Source of the DNA: an uncultured Rheinheimera sp.
Lineage (GTDB): Bacteria; Pseudomonadota; Gammaproteobacteria; Enterobacterales; Alteromonadaceae
Length of the DNA stretch: 64,000 nt
Direction: 5' to 3'
Assembly (NCBI GenBank): GCA_943913835.1
Contig: CALTZU010000002.1
Location: 10,484 to 74,483 of the forward strand
Shown: positions 23,553 to 32,098 of the stretch, in pieces
How the letters are laid out: every line of letters starts with the position of its first letter
How positions within the stretch are numbered: position 1 is the stretch's first letter
Program-made: the position numbers and the translations under genes
The notes under the pieces: model-generated
Told to the model about the DNA's origin: nothing
Database searches by the model: none
Seen by the model: only the letters and a program-made list of their open reading frames with translations

Positions 23553-24482
23553 TTAAACGACCTGTACTGTTTCGCCAGCACCTGCTGGGTCAGGCTCTTG
23601 GCCTGGCACTTCACCGCTCATGGTTTTGAACTTGGTGTCCAGTTCTTTCACCTGTGAAGTTAAAGCCGTAATGCTTTGGGTGAATTGGCTGAACTGCTCT
23701 GCAGTGATGGTTACTTCGCCCGCTGGTTTATCTGTGGGCTTGTCGTCCACCTTGTCGGCTGGCTTATCACCTTCTGGCTTATCACCTTCTGGCGCTTTGC
23801 TGAATTTGGTTTCCAGCTCGTTTACTTTCGTTTCAATGCCGCCGACCTTTTTCATCAGCGCTTCAAATTGTTCTGGTTTCATTTCTTCATCCTCGGTTGG
23901 GTCTGTTGCCAGTTCAGGCGTGTTGAATGTTTTGAAATAGTTGGCAATAACGGCAAACAGGCCTTTTTCCTTGGCTGATTGGTTTTGTTCGGTTGGTTCT
24001 GATTGGTCTTTGATGAAATCGGTGAAAAGCAGCTCTTCGAGCTGGCTTACTTCGTATTCGTGCTTGGTGTCCCCGACTGAAAACTTAAGCCGGGTTGTGC
24101 CAGTGCTGGCTGGTGAATCAGTGACAGCTATACCCTGCAGGTAAGCTTTACCAGTACCTTTGTAGTCGACGTTTGGCTCTATGGACATAAAGAGCTTTTG
24201 GCCGTCTTTGTTGGCTTCTAACAGGTAGTCATTGGCGGTTAGTTTGACAAACAGGCGCAGTTTATCGCCTTCTTTAGCTGATTTTACTTCGTCTACAGTG
24301 CCCCAGTTTTTACCCTCATACGGTCCCCAGGATGAACGGAAGTGTTCAGGCCAGATCAGGGCTGTGTATTCGTCCGGCGAATACTGAGCGGCCATGTCTT
24401 CAATCCACTGTTTACTGATAATTCGACCGTCGACTGTTGCGCCTTCGGTTGCTGCTATTACCCATCCAGTTTGTTTTGGCAT
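23553..24482 (-). CDS. Capsid scaffolding protein and protease (gpO-like)
   Basis: About 309 aa from the ATG at 24482 (MPKQTGWVIAATEGATVDGRIISKQWI), which aligns with the start of P2 gpO. A GTG 23 codons upstream at 24551 gives a longer but unconserved N-terminus. The N-terminal half is a serine protease, with the probable histidine in LIWPEHFRSS and the serine in AVTDSPASTGT. The Glu/Lys/Asp-rich remainder is the scaffold. It guides capsid assembly and is cut away. Confidence 0.88.
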   Translation of the reverse strand: MPKQTGWVIAATEGATVDGRIISKQWIEDMAAQYSPDEYTALIWPEHFRSSWGPYEGKNWGTVDEVKSAKEGDKLRLFVKLTANDYLLEANKDGQKLFMSIEPNVDYKGTGKAYLQGIAVTDSPASTGTTRLKFSVGDTKHEYEVSQLEELLFTDFIKDQSEPTEQNQSAKEKGLFAVIANYFKTFNTPELATDPTEDEEMKPEQFEALMKKVGGIETKVNELETKFSKAPEGDKPEGDKPADKVDDKPTDKPAGEVTITAEQFSQFTQSITALTSQVKELDTKFKTMSGEVPGQEPDPAGAGETVQVV

Positions 24483-24560
24483 TTGTCCGCTCTTTGCTTT
24501 GAAAATATGCGTTGATGCAGACAGCTTAAGCAGTTGTAAATGGTTAATCACGGGGCTTTA

Positions 24561-24603
24561 TTCTTAGCAATTCCGATTTTTGATAAAACGGAATTACTAA
24601 GAA
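24561..24603. promoter_or_regulatory. 15-bp inverted repeat between divergent scaffold and terminase genes
   Basis: TTCTTAGCAATTCCG (24561-24575) and CGGAATTACTAAGAA (24589-24603) pair with one mismatch around 13 nt. It lies in the 200-bp divergent gap that must hold both late promoters. A second, short dyad ACAAT...ATTGT lies at about 24632-24652. Either may be the site of the late activator. Confidence 0.5.
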
Positions 24604-24682
24604 AATTAGTTAGTTAATGCTTGGCAGCGAGACAATACACTGAGGATATTGTGATAGTTAACCGGGCAACCTTACCGCATTT

Positions 24683-26482
24683 ATGGCCTACTCTTCCGAA
24701 ATCCGCGAAGCCGCAAAACGTCTTTATTTAAAGCGCTGGACGCCCGACGAAATACGCGACGACCTGGGTTTACCCAACAACCGGATAATCTATTACTGGG
24801 CCGATAAACACAGCTGGCGCGACCTGCTGCGCGAAGAAGAAGTAGACGACGCCATTGCACGCCGGATAGCTATTCTGGTCGATGTACAGGACAAGTCAAA
24901 TAACCAGATCAAAGAACTGGAAATGCTGATTAACCAACATGTGCGGCTTAAAAAGCAACGGGTGGATGCAGAGCGTAAGGCAACAGCCGAAGCTAACGGC
25001 GAAGTCCATTCAGAGCAAAGCGGCAAGGTCGGTGATGGTGGATCAGGCAGCAAAAGCAGCGGTAAAGGCAAAGGCGGCAGCAAAAAGAAAAACGACATCA
25101 GCCATCTGAAACCGGAAGATTTTGAAACCTGGGTAGACAGCTTATTCGATTATCAAAAGCTGATGCGGGACGTAAAAAACGACCCAACCAAGCCCCGGAC
25201 CCGTAACGTGTTGAAGTCGCGCCAAATCGGTTTTACCTACGGCTGTGCTGGTGAAGCGTTTGAGGATGCAGTACTTACTGGTGAAAACCAGATTTTTATC
25301 TCAGCAACACGCGCCCAGGCTGAAGTTTTCCGCTCTTACATTGTAAAAACGGCATGGGAATTCTTTGAGATTGAACTCAAAGGCAACCCCATTGTTTTAA
25401 GCAACGGTGCTGAACTTCATTTTTTAGCCACCAGCGCAAGCTCTGCCCAGTCGCGTTCCGGCAACGTGTATGTAGACGAATACTTCTGGATCAAAGACTT
25501 TAAAAAGGTCAGCGCTGTGGTGACGGCTTGCGCCACCCAAACCCGTTTTCACAAAACTTACTTTTCAACACCCAGCGCGAAGAACCACCCTGCTTACCCG
25601 TTCTGGACTGGGGATGATTGGAAAGGCGACAACAAAGCCCGCGAATTTATTGATTTCCCTACCGATGCGGAATTAAAAGACGGCGGCCGCGTGTGTCCAG
25701 ACAAGCAGTGGCGTTACATCATTGACGTTGAAACCGCTGTTGCCATGGGCTGCAACCTGATTGACCCGGCAGAGCTGAAAGAGGAATACAGCCCTGAGGT
25801 TTACGCCAACCTGTATATGTGCGTATTCGTTGACGATACCGCCTCTGTATTCAAGTTTGATGCGCTTTCTAAGTTGATGATAGATGCCACTAAATGGCAG
25901 GACTTTAAACCAGGCGAAACCCGGCCCTTTGGTAATCGTGAAGTGTGGCTGGGTTATGACCCGTCACGCACCCGCGACAACGCCTGTTTAGTAGTTGTGG
26001 CCCCGCCTATTGTTGCCATAGAGAAATTCCGCTGCCTTGAACGACACTACTGGAAAGGCCTTAACTTTCAGCACCACGTAAACGAAATAGAAAAAGTGTT
26101 TAAACGCTACCACGTCACTTACCTGGGAGTGGACACCACAGGTATTGGCGCTGGCGTTTGGGACATTATTCACACCCTGCACCCCCGCGAGGCCGTTGCT
26201 ATTCACTACAGCAACGAAATGAAAAACCGCCTGGTGATGAAAATGATTGATGTAGTCGAATCCAACCGGCTGCAGCTTGATCAGGATATGAAAGATTTAC
26301 CCGCCGCTTTTATGGCGATTAAACGTGGCATGAGTGGCGGTGGCGGAATGATGACATTCAAGGCTGACCGCTCTGAAAAAGTAGGCCACGCCGACGGCTT
26401 TTGGGCGCTTAGCCACGCCATCATTAACGAACCAATTAACTACCAGCATAAGAGGTCTTCCACATGGTCGATGCAACACTAA
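24683..26482 (+). CDS. Terminase large subunit, ATPase (gpP-like)
   Basis: 599 aa, close to P2 gpP (590). N-terminal helix-turn-helix ([22 protein letters not shown]), a Lys/Gly-rich linker, then the packaging motor. It has a Walker A-like KSRQIGFT, a Walker B-like VYVDEYFW, and the nuclease residues in GYDPSR, GVDTTG and [11 protein letters not shown]. It runs opposite to the capsid genes as in P2, and overlaps the portal gene by 19 nt. Confidence 0.92.
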   Translation: MAYSSEIREAAKRLYLKRWTPDEIRDDLGLPNNRIIYYWADKHSWRDLLREEEVDDAIARRIAILVDVQDKSNNQIKELEMLINQHVRLKKQRVDAERKATAEANGEVHSEQSGKVGDGGSGSKSSGKGKGGSKKKNDISHLKPEDFETWVDSLFDYQKLMRDVKNDPTKPRTRNVLKSRQIGFTYGCAGEAFEDAVLTGENQIFISATRAQAEVFRSYIVKTAWEFFEIELKGNPIVLSNGAELHFLATSASSAQSRSGNVYVDEYFWIKDFKKVSAVVTACATQTRFHKTYFSTPSAKNHPAYPFWTGDDWKGDNKAREFIDFPTDAELKDGGRVCPDKQWRYIIDVETAVAMGCNLIDPAELKEEYSPEVYANLYMCVFVDDTASVFKFDALSKLMIDATKWQDFKPGETRPFGNREVWLGYDPSRTRDNACLVVVAPPIVAIEKFRCLERHYWKGLNFQHHVNEIEKVFKRYHVTYLGVDTTGIGAGVWDIIHTLHPREAVAIHYSNEMKNRLVMKMIDVVESNRLQLDQDMKDLPAAFMAIKRGMSGGGGMMTFKADRSEKVGHADGFWALSHAIINEPINYQHKRSSTWSMQH

Positions 26483-27498
26483 CAACCACTGATCAGCCAT
26501 CTGCTGAACCAGAGAAAAAAACCGGCACTGTGGTGTTCAGTATGCCTGAAACCGTGATGCCTAAAATGTGGCTGACCGATTATGACTCGCTGTACTACAA
26601 CGAAACATACGACTACTGGGAGCCTCCTATAGACCGCCACTTGCTGGCGAACCTGCCCCGGCGAAATGCCCAGCACGGTGGCATTTTGCAAAGCCGGGCA
26701 AATCTGGCTTTATCCCGCTACATATCTGGCGGTATGACAGCACAGCAAATGGGTTCTGGCTTTCTAAACCTTGTCCAGTTTGGTGACGTGCCGCTTTTGA
26801 AAATTCGTAACGGCTTTGGCAAGGTGCTTCGGTTGTTTCCTCTGCCCAGCTATCGCAGTCGTGTAACGGGTGATGGTGGCTGTGCAGTGCTTGAGCGCAA
26901 TAACCAGATTCGACGCTATAAGGCAAAAGACATTATCTGGTGCCAGATTTACGATACGGTGCAACAGGTGTATGGCTGCCCTGATTATTTGGGCGGTTTA
27001 CAGTCGGCTATGCTGAGTGAGGACGCCACCATGTTCCGGCGCAAGTACTACATTAACGGCGCCCATATGGGCTTTATTCTGTATGCCACCGACCCGAACC
27101 TTGATCCGGACGTTGAAATAGAGCTGAAGAAAAAGATTCAGGACAGCAAAGGCGTTGGTAACTTTAATTCGTTGTTTGTGAATATCCCTGACGGCAAAGA
27201 AAAAGGCATACAGATTATTCCGGTTGGCAACTTTGAAAGTAAGGACGAATTTAGCCAGGTGAAGTCGATCAGTTCTCAAGATGTGTTTAACGCTCACCGT
27301 TTTCCACCTGGCTTGGGAGGTATGATCCCAACCAACACGGCAGGCCTTGGCGACCCGCTTAAATACAATGAAGTGTATTTCACCAGCGAAACTAAACCTT
27401 TGATTAAAATTATGCAGGACGCGGTAGAACTCGACCCGGAAGTGCCAGCCAATTTAAAGCTGGTATTTGATATGGAACAGAAAACATCACCGGTTTAA
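26464..27498 (+). CDS. Portal protein (gpQ-like)
   Basis: 344 aa, equal to P2 gp[18 protein letters not shown] start, LPSYRSRV and the C-terminal [20 protein letters not shown] segment identify the P2/PBSX portal family. It forms the twelve-fold channel at the head vertex. The stop at 27496 is followed after 9 nt by array D. Confidence 0.92.
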   Translation: MVDATLTTTDQPSAEPEKKTGTVVFSMPETVMPKMWLTDYDSLYYNETYDYWEPPIDRHLLANLPRRNAQHGGILQSRANLALSRYISGGMTAQQMGSGFLNLVQFGDVPLLKIRNGFGKVLRLFPLPSYRSRVTGDGGCAVLERNNQIRRYKAKDIIWCQIYDTVQQVYGCPDYLGGLQSAMLSEDATMFRRKYYINGAHMGFILYATDPNLDPDVEIELKKKIQDSKGVGNFNSLFVNIPDGKEKGIQIIPVGNFESKDEFSQVKSISSQDVFNAHRFPPGLGGMIPTNTAGLGDPLKYNEVYFTSETKPLIKIMQDAVELDPEVPANLKLVFDMEQKTSPV

Positions 27499-27507
27499 CC
27501 GCTGGAT

Positions 27508-27631
27508 GTCACACTGTTTAACAGACGTTTGGTCACGATTTTATCGGCCGGCCAGTCACATTTAAATGCCCTGGCTTTGTCACGGGCTTTTAAAATCGAT
27601 AGGTCACAACATTCTGGCGCTGCGTAGTCAC
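27508..27631 (+). repeat. GTCAC array D (six exact units, convergent gap)
   Basis: Exact GTCAC at 27508, 27532, 27555, 27579, 27603 and 27627 (spacings 24, 23, 24, 24, 24). It exactly fills the gap between the convergent portal and Ogr-like genes. The unit from 27555 through the next pentamer (29 nt) is identical to that at 32252 in array E. Others match the ATCGGCCGGC, ATCGAT and GGCGCTGCGTA spacers of arrays A, B and E. The minus strand has a stop in the VT frame, so it is not coding. Confidence 0.9.
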
Positions 27632-27632
27632 G

Positions 27633-27881
27633 CTAAAACGCCAGTTCCTGCTGCAGCTTTTTAACCTCTGCTGGTGGAAGTGTTTTAAAAAGCGCCTTTA
27701 CTAAATCAGATGTGCTTTTTGCTGACGGGCTTAAGGTGTGGCTATAAGCCACTGTGCTAACAAAGGTGTGGCCGCATTCTGGATCCGTGCAGGAACAGTA
27801 TAGGTTTGCGTAGGCAAGACTTATTCTGTCGGTTTTCCCGATCACTGCCTTTTTTGCGCACGTTGGGCATAGTATCCGCAT
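27633..27881 (-). CDS. Ogr/Delta-like zinc-finger late activator
   Basis: 82 aa beginning MRILCPTC, with a second cysteine pair in YCSCTDPECGHTFV. This is the CxxC...CxxxxC zinc-binding layout of P2 Ogr and P4 Delta. These proteins activate transcription from phage late promoters through the RNA polymerase alpha subunit. GAGGT precedes the ATG. It is the last gene of an early unit, not next to gpD as in P2. Confidence 0.85.
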   Translation of the reverse strand: MRILCPTCAKKAVIGKTDRISLAYANLYCSCTDPECGHTFVSTVAYSHTLSPSAKSTSDLVKALFKTLPPAEVKKLQQELAF

Positions 27882-27895
27882 GGTTACGACCTCGC

Positions 27896-28159
27896 TTAGT
27901 CTGCTTTTTTAAAGCTCTTGGCCAGATATAGATCACCACCAGCCCTAACACTGGTTGCGCCTACTTGAAAATCCCATGTACCTACTTTCTTAGCTCCACG
28001 CTTTAAAATCATTCCCTTCTTTTTCGCTGCCGTCTTTGTCATGACTTCAACAGGCACACAGTCAATTTCTGAATTTTTTACATGAAAAATTCTGCCTTCC
28101 AGCAGACATTGGCAAATTCGGATTTTCGTTTCTAAATAGTGCTTTGTTTTCTGGTCCAT
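27896..28159 (-). CDS. Early phage protein, unknown
   Basis: 87 aa, basic, with three cysteines in the first half and the C-terminal segment GTWDFQVGATSVRAGGDLYLAKS. Its ATG follows the stop of a startless reading frame by 3 nt, suggesting translational coupling. It lies between that frame and the Ogr-like gene. No family recognised. Confidence 0.55.
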   Translation of the reverse strand: MDQKTKHYLETKIRICQCLLEGRIFHVKNSEIDCVPVEVMTKTAAKKKGMILKRGAKKVGTWDFQVGATSVRAGGDLYLAKSFKKAD

Positions 28160-28162
28160 AAT

Positions 28163-28372
28163 TTAAGCCTTCTGTGCTTCATTCACTTTTGTACTTACAT
28201 CAGTTGCCCAGGCTTCAACTGTCACTGATTCACCTGTATCAAGGTGTATTAGTGTGCCGCTTCTCCCGTTGTAGCTGACTTCTTCCTGTAACCTTTCAAA
28301 ATATTCATAAACTAAACCTGCTTTGAACCCACTAATAACTATTTGGTGAATTTTTAATACTGCAAAATAGTT
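28163..28372 (-). pseudogene. Open frame without a standard start codon (remnant or unusual start)
   Basis: About 69 sense codons are open, containing GFKAGLVYEYFERLQEEV and SGTLIHLDTGESVTVEAWAT, which read like a genuine protein. From the upstream stop to the middle there is no ATG, GTG or TTG. The downstream gene starts 3 nt after its stop, which suggests it is or was translated. It is either the decayed 3' part of a gene or one using a rare start. Confidence 0.35.
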
Positions 28373-28436
28373 CTAAACCAGCTGCCCTGTAATGGGCTTT
28401 ACTCGCTAAATAGTTACAAAAAAGAACTAAACAGAT

Positions 28437-28673
28437 TTAATAGTCACCAGATATAAGACATTCATAACAGGCATCCCAATCAAATTCCTTCATACCAAGC
28501 TCAAGGAACGCTTTAGTAAATTCGTCTAAATCGTAATCGCTCTGCTGATCCAGCATCATGCTATATAGCGCGCTGATCACATCGTCCTTCGGCTCATTCT
28601 CAGCTAACTTTTTAAACGGTTCATCGCTCTTGTTCTTGTCTCTAAGCATTTGCAAAAGATGTTCTGGCTGCAT
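28437..28673 (-). CDS. Small acidic early protein, unknown
   Basis: 78 aa from the ATG at 28673, which has AGGA upstream; a TTG at 28715 would add 14 residues. Acidic, with the tail DYDLDEFTKAFLELGMKEFD predicted helical. No family recognised. Part of the leftward unit that starts at 28980. Confidence 0.5.
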   Translation of the reverse strand: MQPEHLLQMLRDKNKSDEPFKKLAENEPKDDVISALYSMMLDQQSDYDLDEFTKAFLELGMKEFDWDACYECLISGDY

Positions 28674-28743
28674 ACCTATTCCTACTATGTTTTTCAAGGT
28701 CACTAGGTTTTTCAAAGTGTTAGCAGTTTTCCCTACCTAAATA

Positions 28744-28980
28744 TCAACCAGCTTTTTTCGCTTCAAAAGCCCGCTGAACACTGTCCCACGTTGACTGGTA
28801 GTTAGGCCAATCAGATTCAACCACAACGCATTCGAGTGGGTCTTTTCCATTATCTGTTCGATAGGCATCCACCTTTTGCATGAGTCGGTGCAATTCCGCA
28901 TTTTCAATATCAGTCAACGCCGCTTCAACGTCTCGGATTTTAGCTACTAAGTAACGCGCTTCTCGTTCAAAACTCTGCAT
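28744..28980 (-). CDS. Small early protein, unknown
   Basis: 78 aa from the ATG at 28980, preceded by AAGAGG. The N-terminal half is a helix (SFEREARYLVAKIRDVEAAL) and the rest is mixed, with no cysteines beyond one. It is the first gene after the 22-bp inverted repeat, so it probably heads the unit that ends with the Ogr-like activator. Confidence 0.5.
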   Translation of the reverse strand: MQSFEREARYLVAKIRDVEAALTDIENAELHRLMQKVDAYRTDNGKDPLECVVVESDWPNYQSTWDSVQRAFEAKKAG

Positions 28981-28996
28981 TTTCAACCTCTTAAGA

Positions 28997-29054
28997 GATT
29001 TAACACCATTTAGTGTTATTTAAAATTCGATTTAACACTAAATGGTGTTAAATC
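28997..29054. promoter_or_regulatory. Perfect 22-bp inverted repeat, double operator candidate
   Basis: 28997-29018 and 29033-29054 are exact reverse complements separated by 14 nt. Each arm is itself a near-palindrome of the form AACAC-n6-GTGTT. Two dyadic sites in mirror orientation just upstream of the gene at 28980 look like a paired operator for a repressor dimer. As RNA it would form one very strong hairpin. Confidence 0.6.
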
Positions 29055-29082
29055 ATTCTGTTTAGATATATTTTGCAACTAT

Positions 29083-29208
29083 TTAAAACTTTACCGTTCT
29101 GTTTAGAACTTTGTCAGTCAACATTACTTCCCAGTGCGTAATTCTTTCAACAATAATGTGTACTGGTCCACCATGGACGCCATATTTCATGAAAACTACT
29201 GGTGTCAT
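29083..29208 (-). CDS. Small protein coupled to the Dam gene (41 aa)
   Basis: Start ATG at 29208 overlaps the Dam stop as ATGA, with AGGGGGAT just upstream as ribosome site. The product begins MTPVVFMKYGVHGGPVHIIV and continues to NRTVKF. The overlap, ribosome site and varied composition argue for a real gene. Function unknown. Confidence 0.5.
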   Translation of the reverse strand: MTPVVFMKYGVHGGPVHIIVERITHWEVMLTDKVLNRTVKF

Positions 29209-29927
29209 AAATCCCCCTGCTGTTGTGTCTTATCACCTGCTGATAACAAAGCGGCCAGTATTGCTTGCTGTTCTGGTGGCGGCAGTTCGGCAAAGTTCTT
29301 TGCCCAGCGTGCAGCCTTGCGCTGAATACGTTGTCTGTCTGTGGAATTTTTACCGGCGTAACGGTGGTAATGCACTTTACCGGGCTCAAAGTTGCACCAC
29401 ACAGTTTCTGTTCTTACGCCGCCGCGTGTCATGGCCTGAAAATCCATGCTCCACCAGTCGGCCAGTTCTTTGGCGTAAATGTCGTTGCGGTAGCCAGACA
29501 AGATCACCATCGCAGGCACAGCCTTTAGTATTTGCAGTAGTTCAACATGCTGTGCGTCGGTTAGTTCATGCTGATACCTGGCGTTGCTTGTTCTGGTGCT
29601 ATGCACATAAGGCGGGTCACAGTAGATCAGCGTTTTACCAGCTGCAGCGTAGTCAAAGTTCGCTATGTAACTAAATGCGTCCCCTAAAACAAGTTCTGGT
29701 ACCACGTAGTCAGCCGCATCTACTCCGAGTACTTCATAGACAAAACCGTCTATACACTCCTGATTTTTATCAATGCCTATGCTTCTGGCAGCTGGCGCTT
29801 TGCGGCGCATCACTGCGCCAGTGCCTAAAAAGGCTTCGATATAGGTATCGTGCGGTGGCATCAGGTTAATAATGACCTGATAAACACCGCTGCCGTTTTT
29901 TGCGCCCAGGTAACTAGCTGCTGACAT
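29205..29927 (-). CDS. D12-class adenine DNA methyltransferase 1
   Basis: 240 aa. The SAM-binding motif YLGAKNGSG (6-14) replaces the usual FxGxKxxLA, EAFLGTGAVM follows at 31-40, and the catalytic DPPY is at 104-107. The family methylates adenine N6, often in GATC. It may protect phage DNA from restriction or time packaging. It is the more divergent of two Dam-type enzymes in this prophage. Overlaps the small frame upstream by 14 nt and the 41-aa gene downstream. Confidence 0.85.
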   Translation of the reverse strand: MSAASYLGAKNGSGVYQVIINLMPPHDTYIEAFLGTGAVMRRKAPAARSIGIDKNQECIDGFVYEVLGVDAADYVVPELVLGDAFSYIANFDYAAAGKTLIYCDPPYVHSTRTSNARYQHELTDAQHVELLQILKAVPAMVILSGYRNDIYAKELADWWSMDFQAMTRGGVRTETVWCNFEPGKVHYHRYAGKNSTDRQRIQRKAARWAKNFAELPPPEQQAILAALLSAGDKTQQQGDL

Positions 29928-30147
29928 AGTTGCCCCCGACTACGCTGAAGCACAGACAGATATGTCTACACACCCAGGGACTATAGACAAATGCAGCTAT
30001 TTTTTTCGCTATGGCCAGCGTAGTCATAACTGACTGCCCTGCAGCTGTAAAACCAGCAGCAAGGCCTGTGCAGTCGGCGCTGTCTACTGGTGCCGGTGTC
30101 AGCTGGCGCAGCCATTGCCGACTATGGTCGACCGCGAGCAACAACAT
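29914..30147 (-). CDS. Small early protein overlapping gpA and Dam, unknown
   Basis: 77 aa, overlapping the 3' end of gpA by 26 nt and the Dam start by 14 nt, so it fills the gap exactly. A shorter form from the internal MTTLAIAKKIAAFVYSPWVC is possible. The part YSPWVCRHICLCFS is cysteine-rich and hydrophobic. The DNA for it (29941-30026) is partly repeated, inverted, at 6429-6517, where the translation gives YKSWVCSWIWLCFS. That weakens or complicates the gene call. Confidence 0.45.
   Translation of the reverse strand: MLLLAVDHSRQWLRQLTPAPVDSADCTGLAAGFTAAGQSVMTTLAIAKKIAAFVYSPWVCRHICLCFSVVGGNYVSS
29941..30026 (-). repeat. Dispersed partial repeat, copy 2 (inverted)
   Basis: The reverse complement of this stretch shares the 13-mer CCTGGGTGTGTAG (here 29966-29978), an upstream ACTACGCTG and a downstream TGCTTCAGC block with 6429-6517. 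Overall identity is moderate. Confidence 0.5.
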
Positions 30148-32098
30148 AATTCACCCTCTGGCTTAAATTTGGTGGTTCCGGCAACTGTTCTAAGGTGCCG
30201 TGGCGTATTTTCCAGCGCTGGCCTGCAACGTTGACCGTATAGCCCCGCTGCAACAGAGTCATGGCCTCGGCGTCAAGTCCGTGGAGATTGGCCTTTTCTG
30301 GCGGCTTTATGGTTGGCGCTGTGGTTTGTGTGGAATTTCGACCTGAACCCCGATCCTCTGATCCGCCCTCAGATCTATCCGTACAGTTAGCGCCACAAGT
30401 CCAAGATTGTCGGGCGTCGCCCGACTTTAAAGCGCTCCGGCGCATTTCCCACTTATGCGGCCGCGTCAAAACTGCCACTGCTCTGGTGCCGATGCCCTTC
30501 ACCCGCTTTACCGCTTCGCCGTACTCGTTGCCGTATGGGGTTACTTCGTACTGAATTTCCACTTTGATAGTGCGTAGCGCCCTGATGAAATTTACAAAGT
30601 CGTTGCTTTCTGCAGCCTGGCGCAATTGCTCAAGTTCTTTCATATGTTCTTCGGTAAAGGCTTCTCGCACACGGCGAATTTCGCGGTAAGCCGTTATGGG
30701 GTCGCAGCCCTGAAACTGAAATTGCCGTATGCTCCAATCACTGGACCACGTTTTTACGTTCATCACGCCATCGCCCAAGGTTTTGCCTGTTTCTGCATCT
30801 ATCAGATCAGCCACTTCAAAACCGTTGATGTTTTTACTGATGTACTTGGCGATATAGGCCGATGCACTGCCCTTGCTTGGGTCGATGTATTCGGCATCAA
30901 AGCGCGGCTGAAACGGGTAATGGAACTTGCGCGGTTCGCTGGCTTTTATCCCTTTCGACTTTTGGTAGCCCCAGTGTTGGCGTGCTTTGCGGTAAAGCTT
31001 TCGCAGTTTTTTGCGGTTTTTAAAACGGGCTAACAACTCGGCTTTGTTTTCTTTGCAGAAGTACCAACGAATGCAACGGCAAATAGCCTTAAGGTCGGCT
31101 TTTGGTGCAAACAACATCATGTGCCAGTGTGGCGTTCCGTCCTGATGCGGTTCTGCTACCCGTACACCAAAATATTCAGCACCTGCCCGTTTTAACTTGG
31201 CGCGGGCCTTTGCCCAGGTGTCGACCATGTAACGGTTGGTGTCTTTAGGTGTGCTGCCGTTCCAGTTGTTACTAGTGGTGTGGTAGTACGAAGGCGCTGT
31301 CACTGTGATAAACACAGCACCGAAGCCTATTTCTTCGGCCCATTCCTCAAGGCCGCGAATGCGTTTCATCAATTCAGCCCGGGCGTTTTCAGGGTTGGCT
31401 GTACTGGCTTCAATGGCGTTGATCAGCGCTATTTCGTCGCCGCATTCATTTACCAGCGTTAACGATTCGGCCCAGCGGCGTTGTGCTGCTTTATCCCGGA
31501 CAAACTCTGCAACAGCGCGTTTGCTGGCGTATGGGCTGGCACCTTTACCAACATTACCTTGCATTATCTCCAGCGTTTCAAGGTGCTGACGGCGCAGCTT
31601 TAATAGCTTACGTCGCCACCACTTTGCACACTGGATCCGCAGTAAAGCGCATTCCATGGCTAAAGTGTCGGTTTCCATGCCCCACAGTGGCGGCTGTACT
31701 TGCGGCAGGCGCTGCACACTAAGCTGACAAACAATGTCGTATACCGCTTTTACTCTGTCGTCGTGTTCGGTGTATTCCGGCCCCAACCCTTCGGCGGCTT
31801 CTACCATGTCGGCATAACACTGCTGGGCCAGTTCGTCGGCCAGCTTTTTAGTGGTTTCTTTGTGGTTGATCACCTTGGCAGGTATTTTGAACTGTTGCAG
31901 ATAGCGCAGCTTGCGGCCGTACTGCTGCCGCTTTTTCACTGCTGCCTTGCGGAAAGCTTTGTTGTTTTCCGGCGTTGGGTTGTCTTTTGCGGCCTGCGCC
32001 AACGGCCAAAGGCCTGCCGTGAACGACTTCGGCAGGCCTTGCAGCATGTTGTCAACAAAACGCTGCTGGTCACGGTTAAGGGCATGGTTTAAGTGCAT
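30122..32098 (-). CDS. Rolling-circle replication initiator (gpA-like)
   Basis: 658 aa. HUH endonuclease with GAVFITVTAPSYYH (motif 1 region), the metal-binding PHWHMMLF at about residue 323, and the nicking tyrosines in AYIAKYISKN at about 414. It nicks the phage origin, which in P2 lies inside this gene, and starts rolling-circle replication. The C-terminal 130 residues are basic and probably disordered. Overlaps the end of the cytosine methyltransferase gene by 10 nt. Confidence 0.92.
   Translation of the reverse strand: MHLNHALNRDQQRFVDNMLQGLPKSFTAGLWPLAQAAKDNPTPENNKAFRKAAVKKRQQYGRKLRYLQQFKIPAKVINHKETTKKLADELAQQCYADMVEAAEGLGPEYTEHDDRVKAVYDIVCQLSVQRLPQVQPPLWGMETDTLAMECALLRIQCAKWWRRKLLKLRRQHLETLEIMQGNVGKGASPYASKRAVAEFVRDKAAQRRWAESLTLVNECGDEIALINAIEASTANPENARAELMKRIRGLEEWAEEIGFGAVFITVTAPSYYHTTSNNWNGSTPKDTNRYMVDTWAKARAKLKRAGAEYFGVRVAEPHQDGTPHWHMMLFAPKADLKAICRCIRWYFCKENKAELLARFKNRKKLRKLYRKARQHWGYQKSKGIKASEPRKFHYPFQPRFDAEYIDPSKGSASAYIAKYISKNINGFEVADLIDAETGKTLGDGVMNVKTWSSDWSIRQFQFQGCDPITAYREIRRVREAFTEEHMKELEQLRQAAESNDFVNFIRALRTIKVEIQYEVTPYGNEYGEAVKRVKGIGTRAVAVLTRPHKWEMRRSALKSGDARQSWTCGANCTDRSEGGSEDRGSGRNSTQTTAPTIKPPEKANLHGLDAEAMTLLQRGYTVNVAGQRWKIRHGTLEQLPEPPNLSQRVNYVVARGRP

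Noticed and set aside
29914..30147. A sixth, degenerate array between Dam and gpA
   Set aside because: GTCAT at 30023 and GTAAA at 30047 are 24 nt apart after the array-like text GCGTA, but the following candidates fall 25-26 nt apart with weak pentamers; not enough to call.
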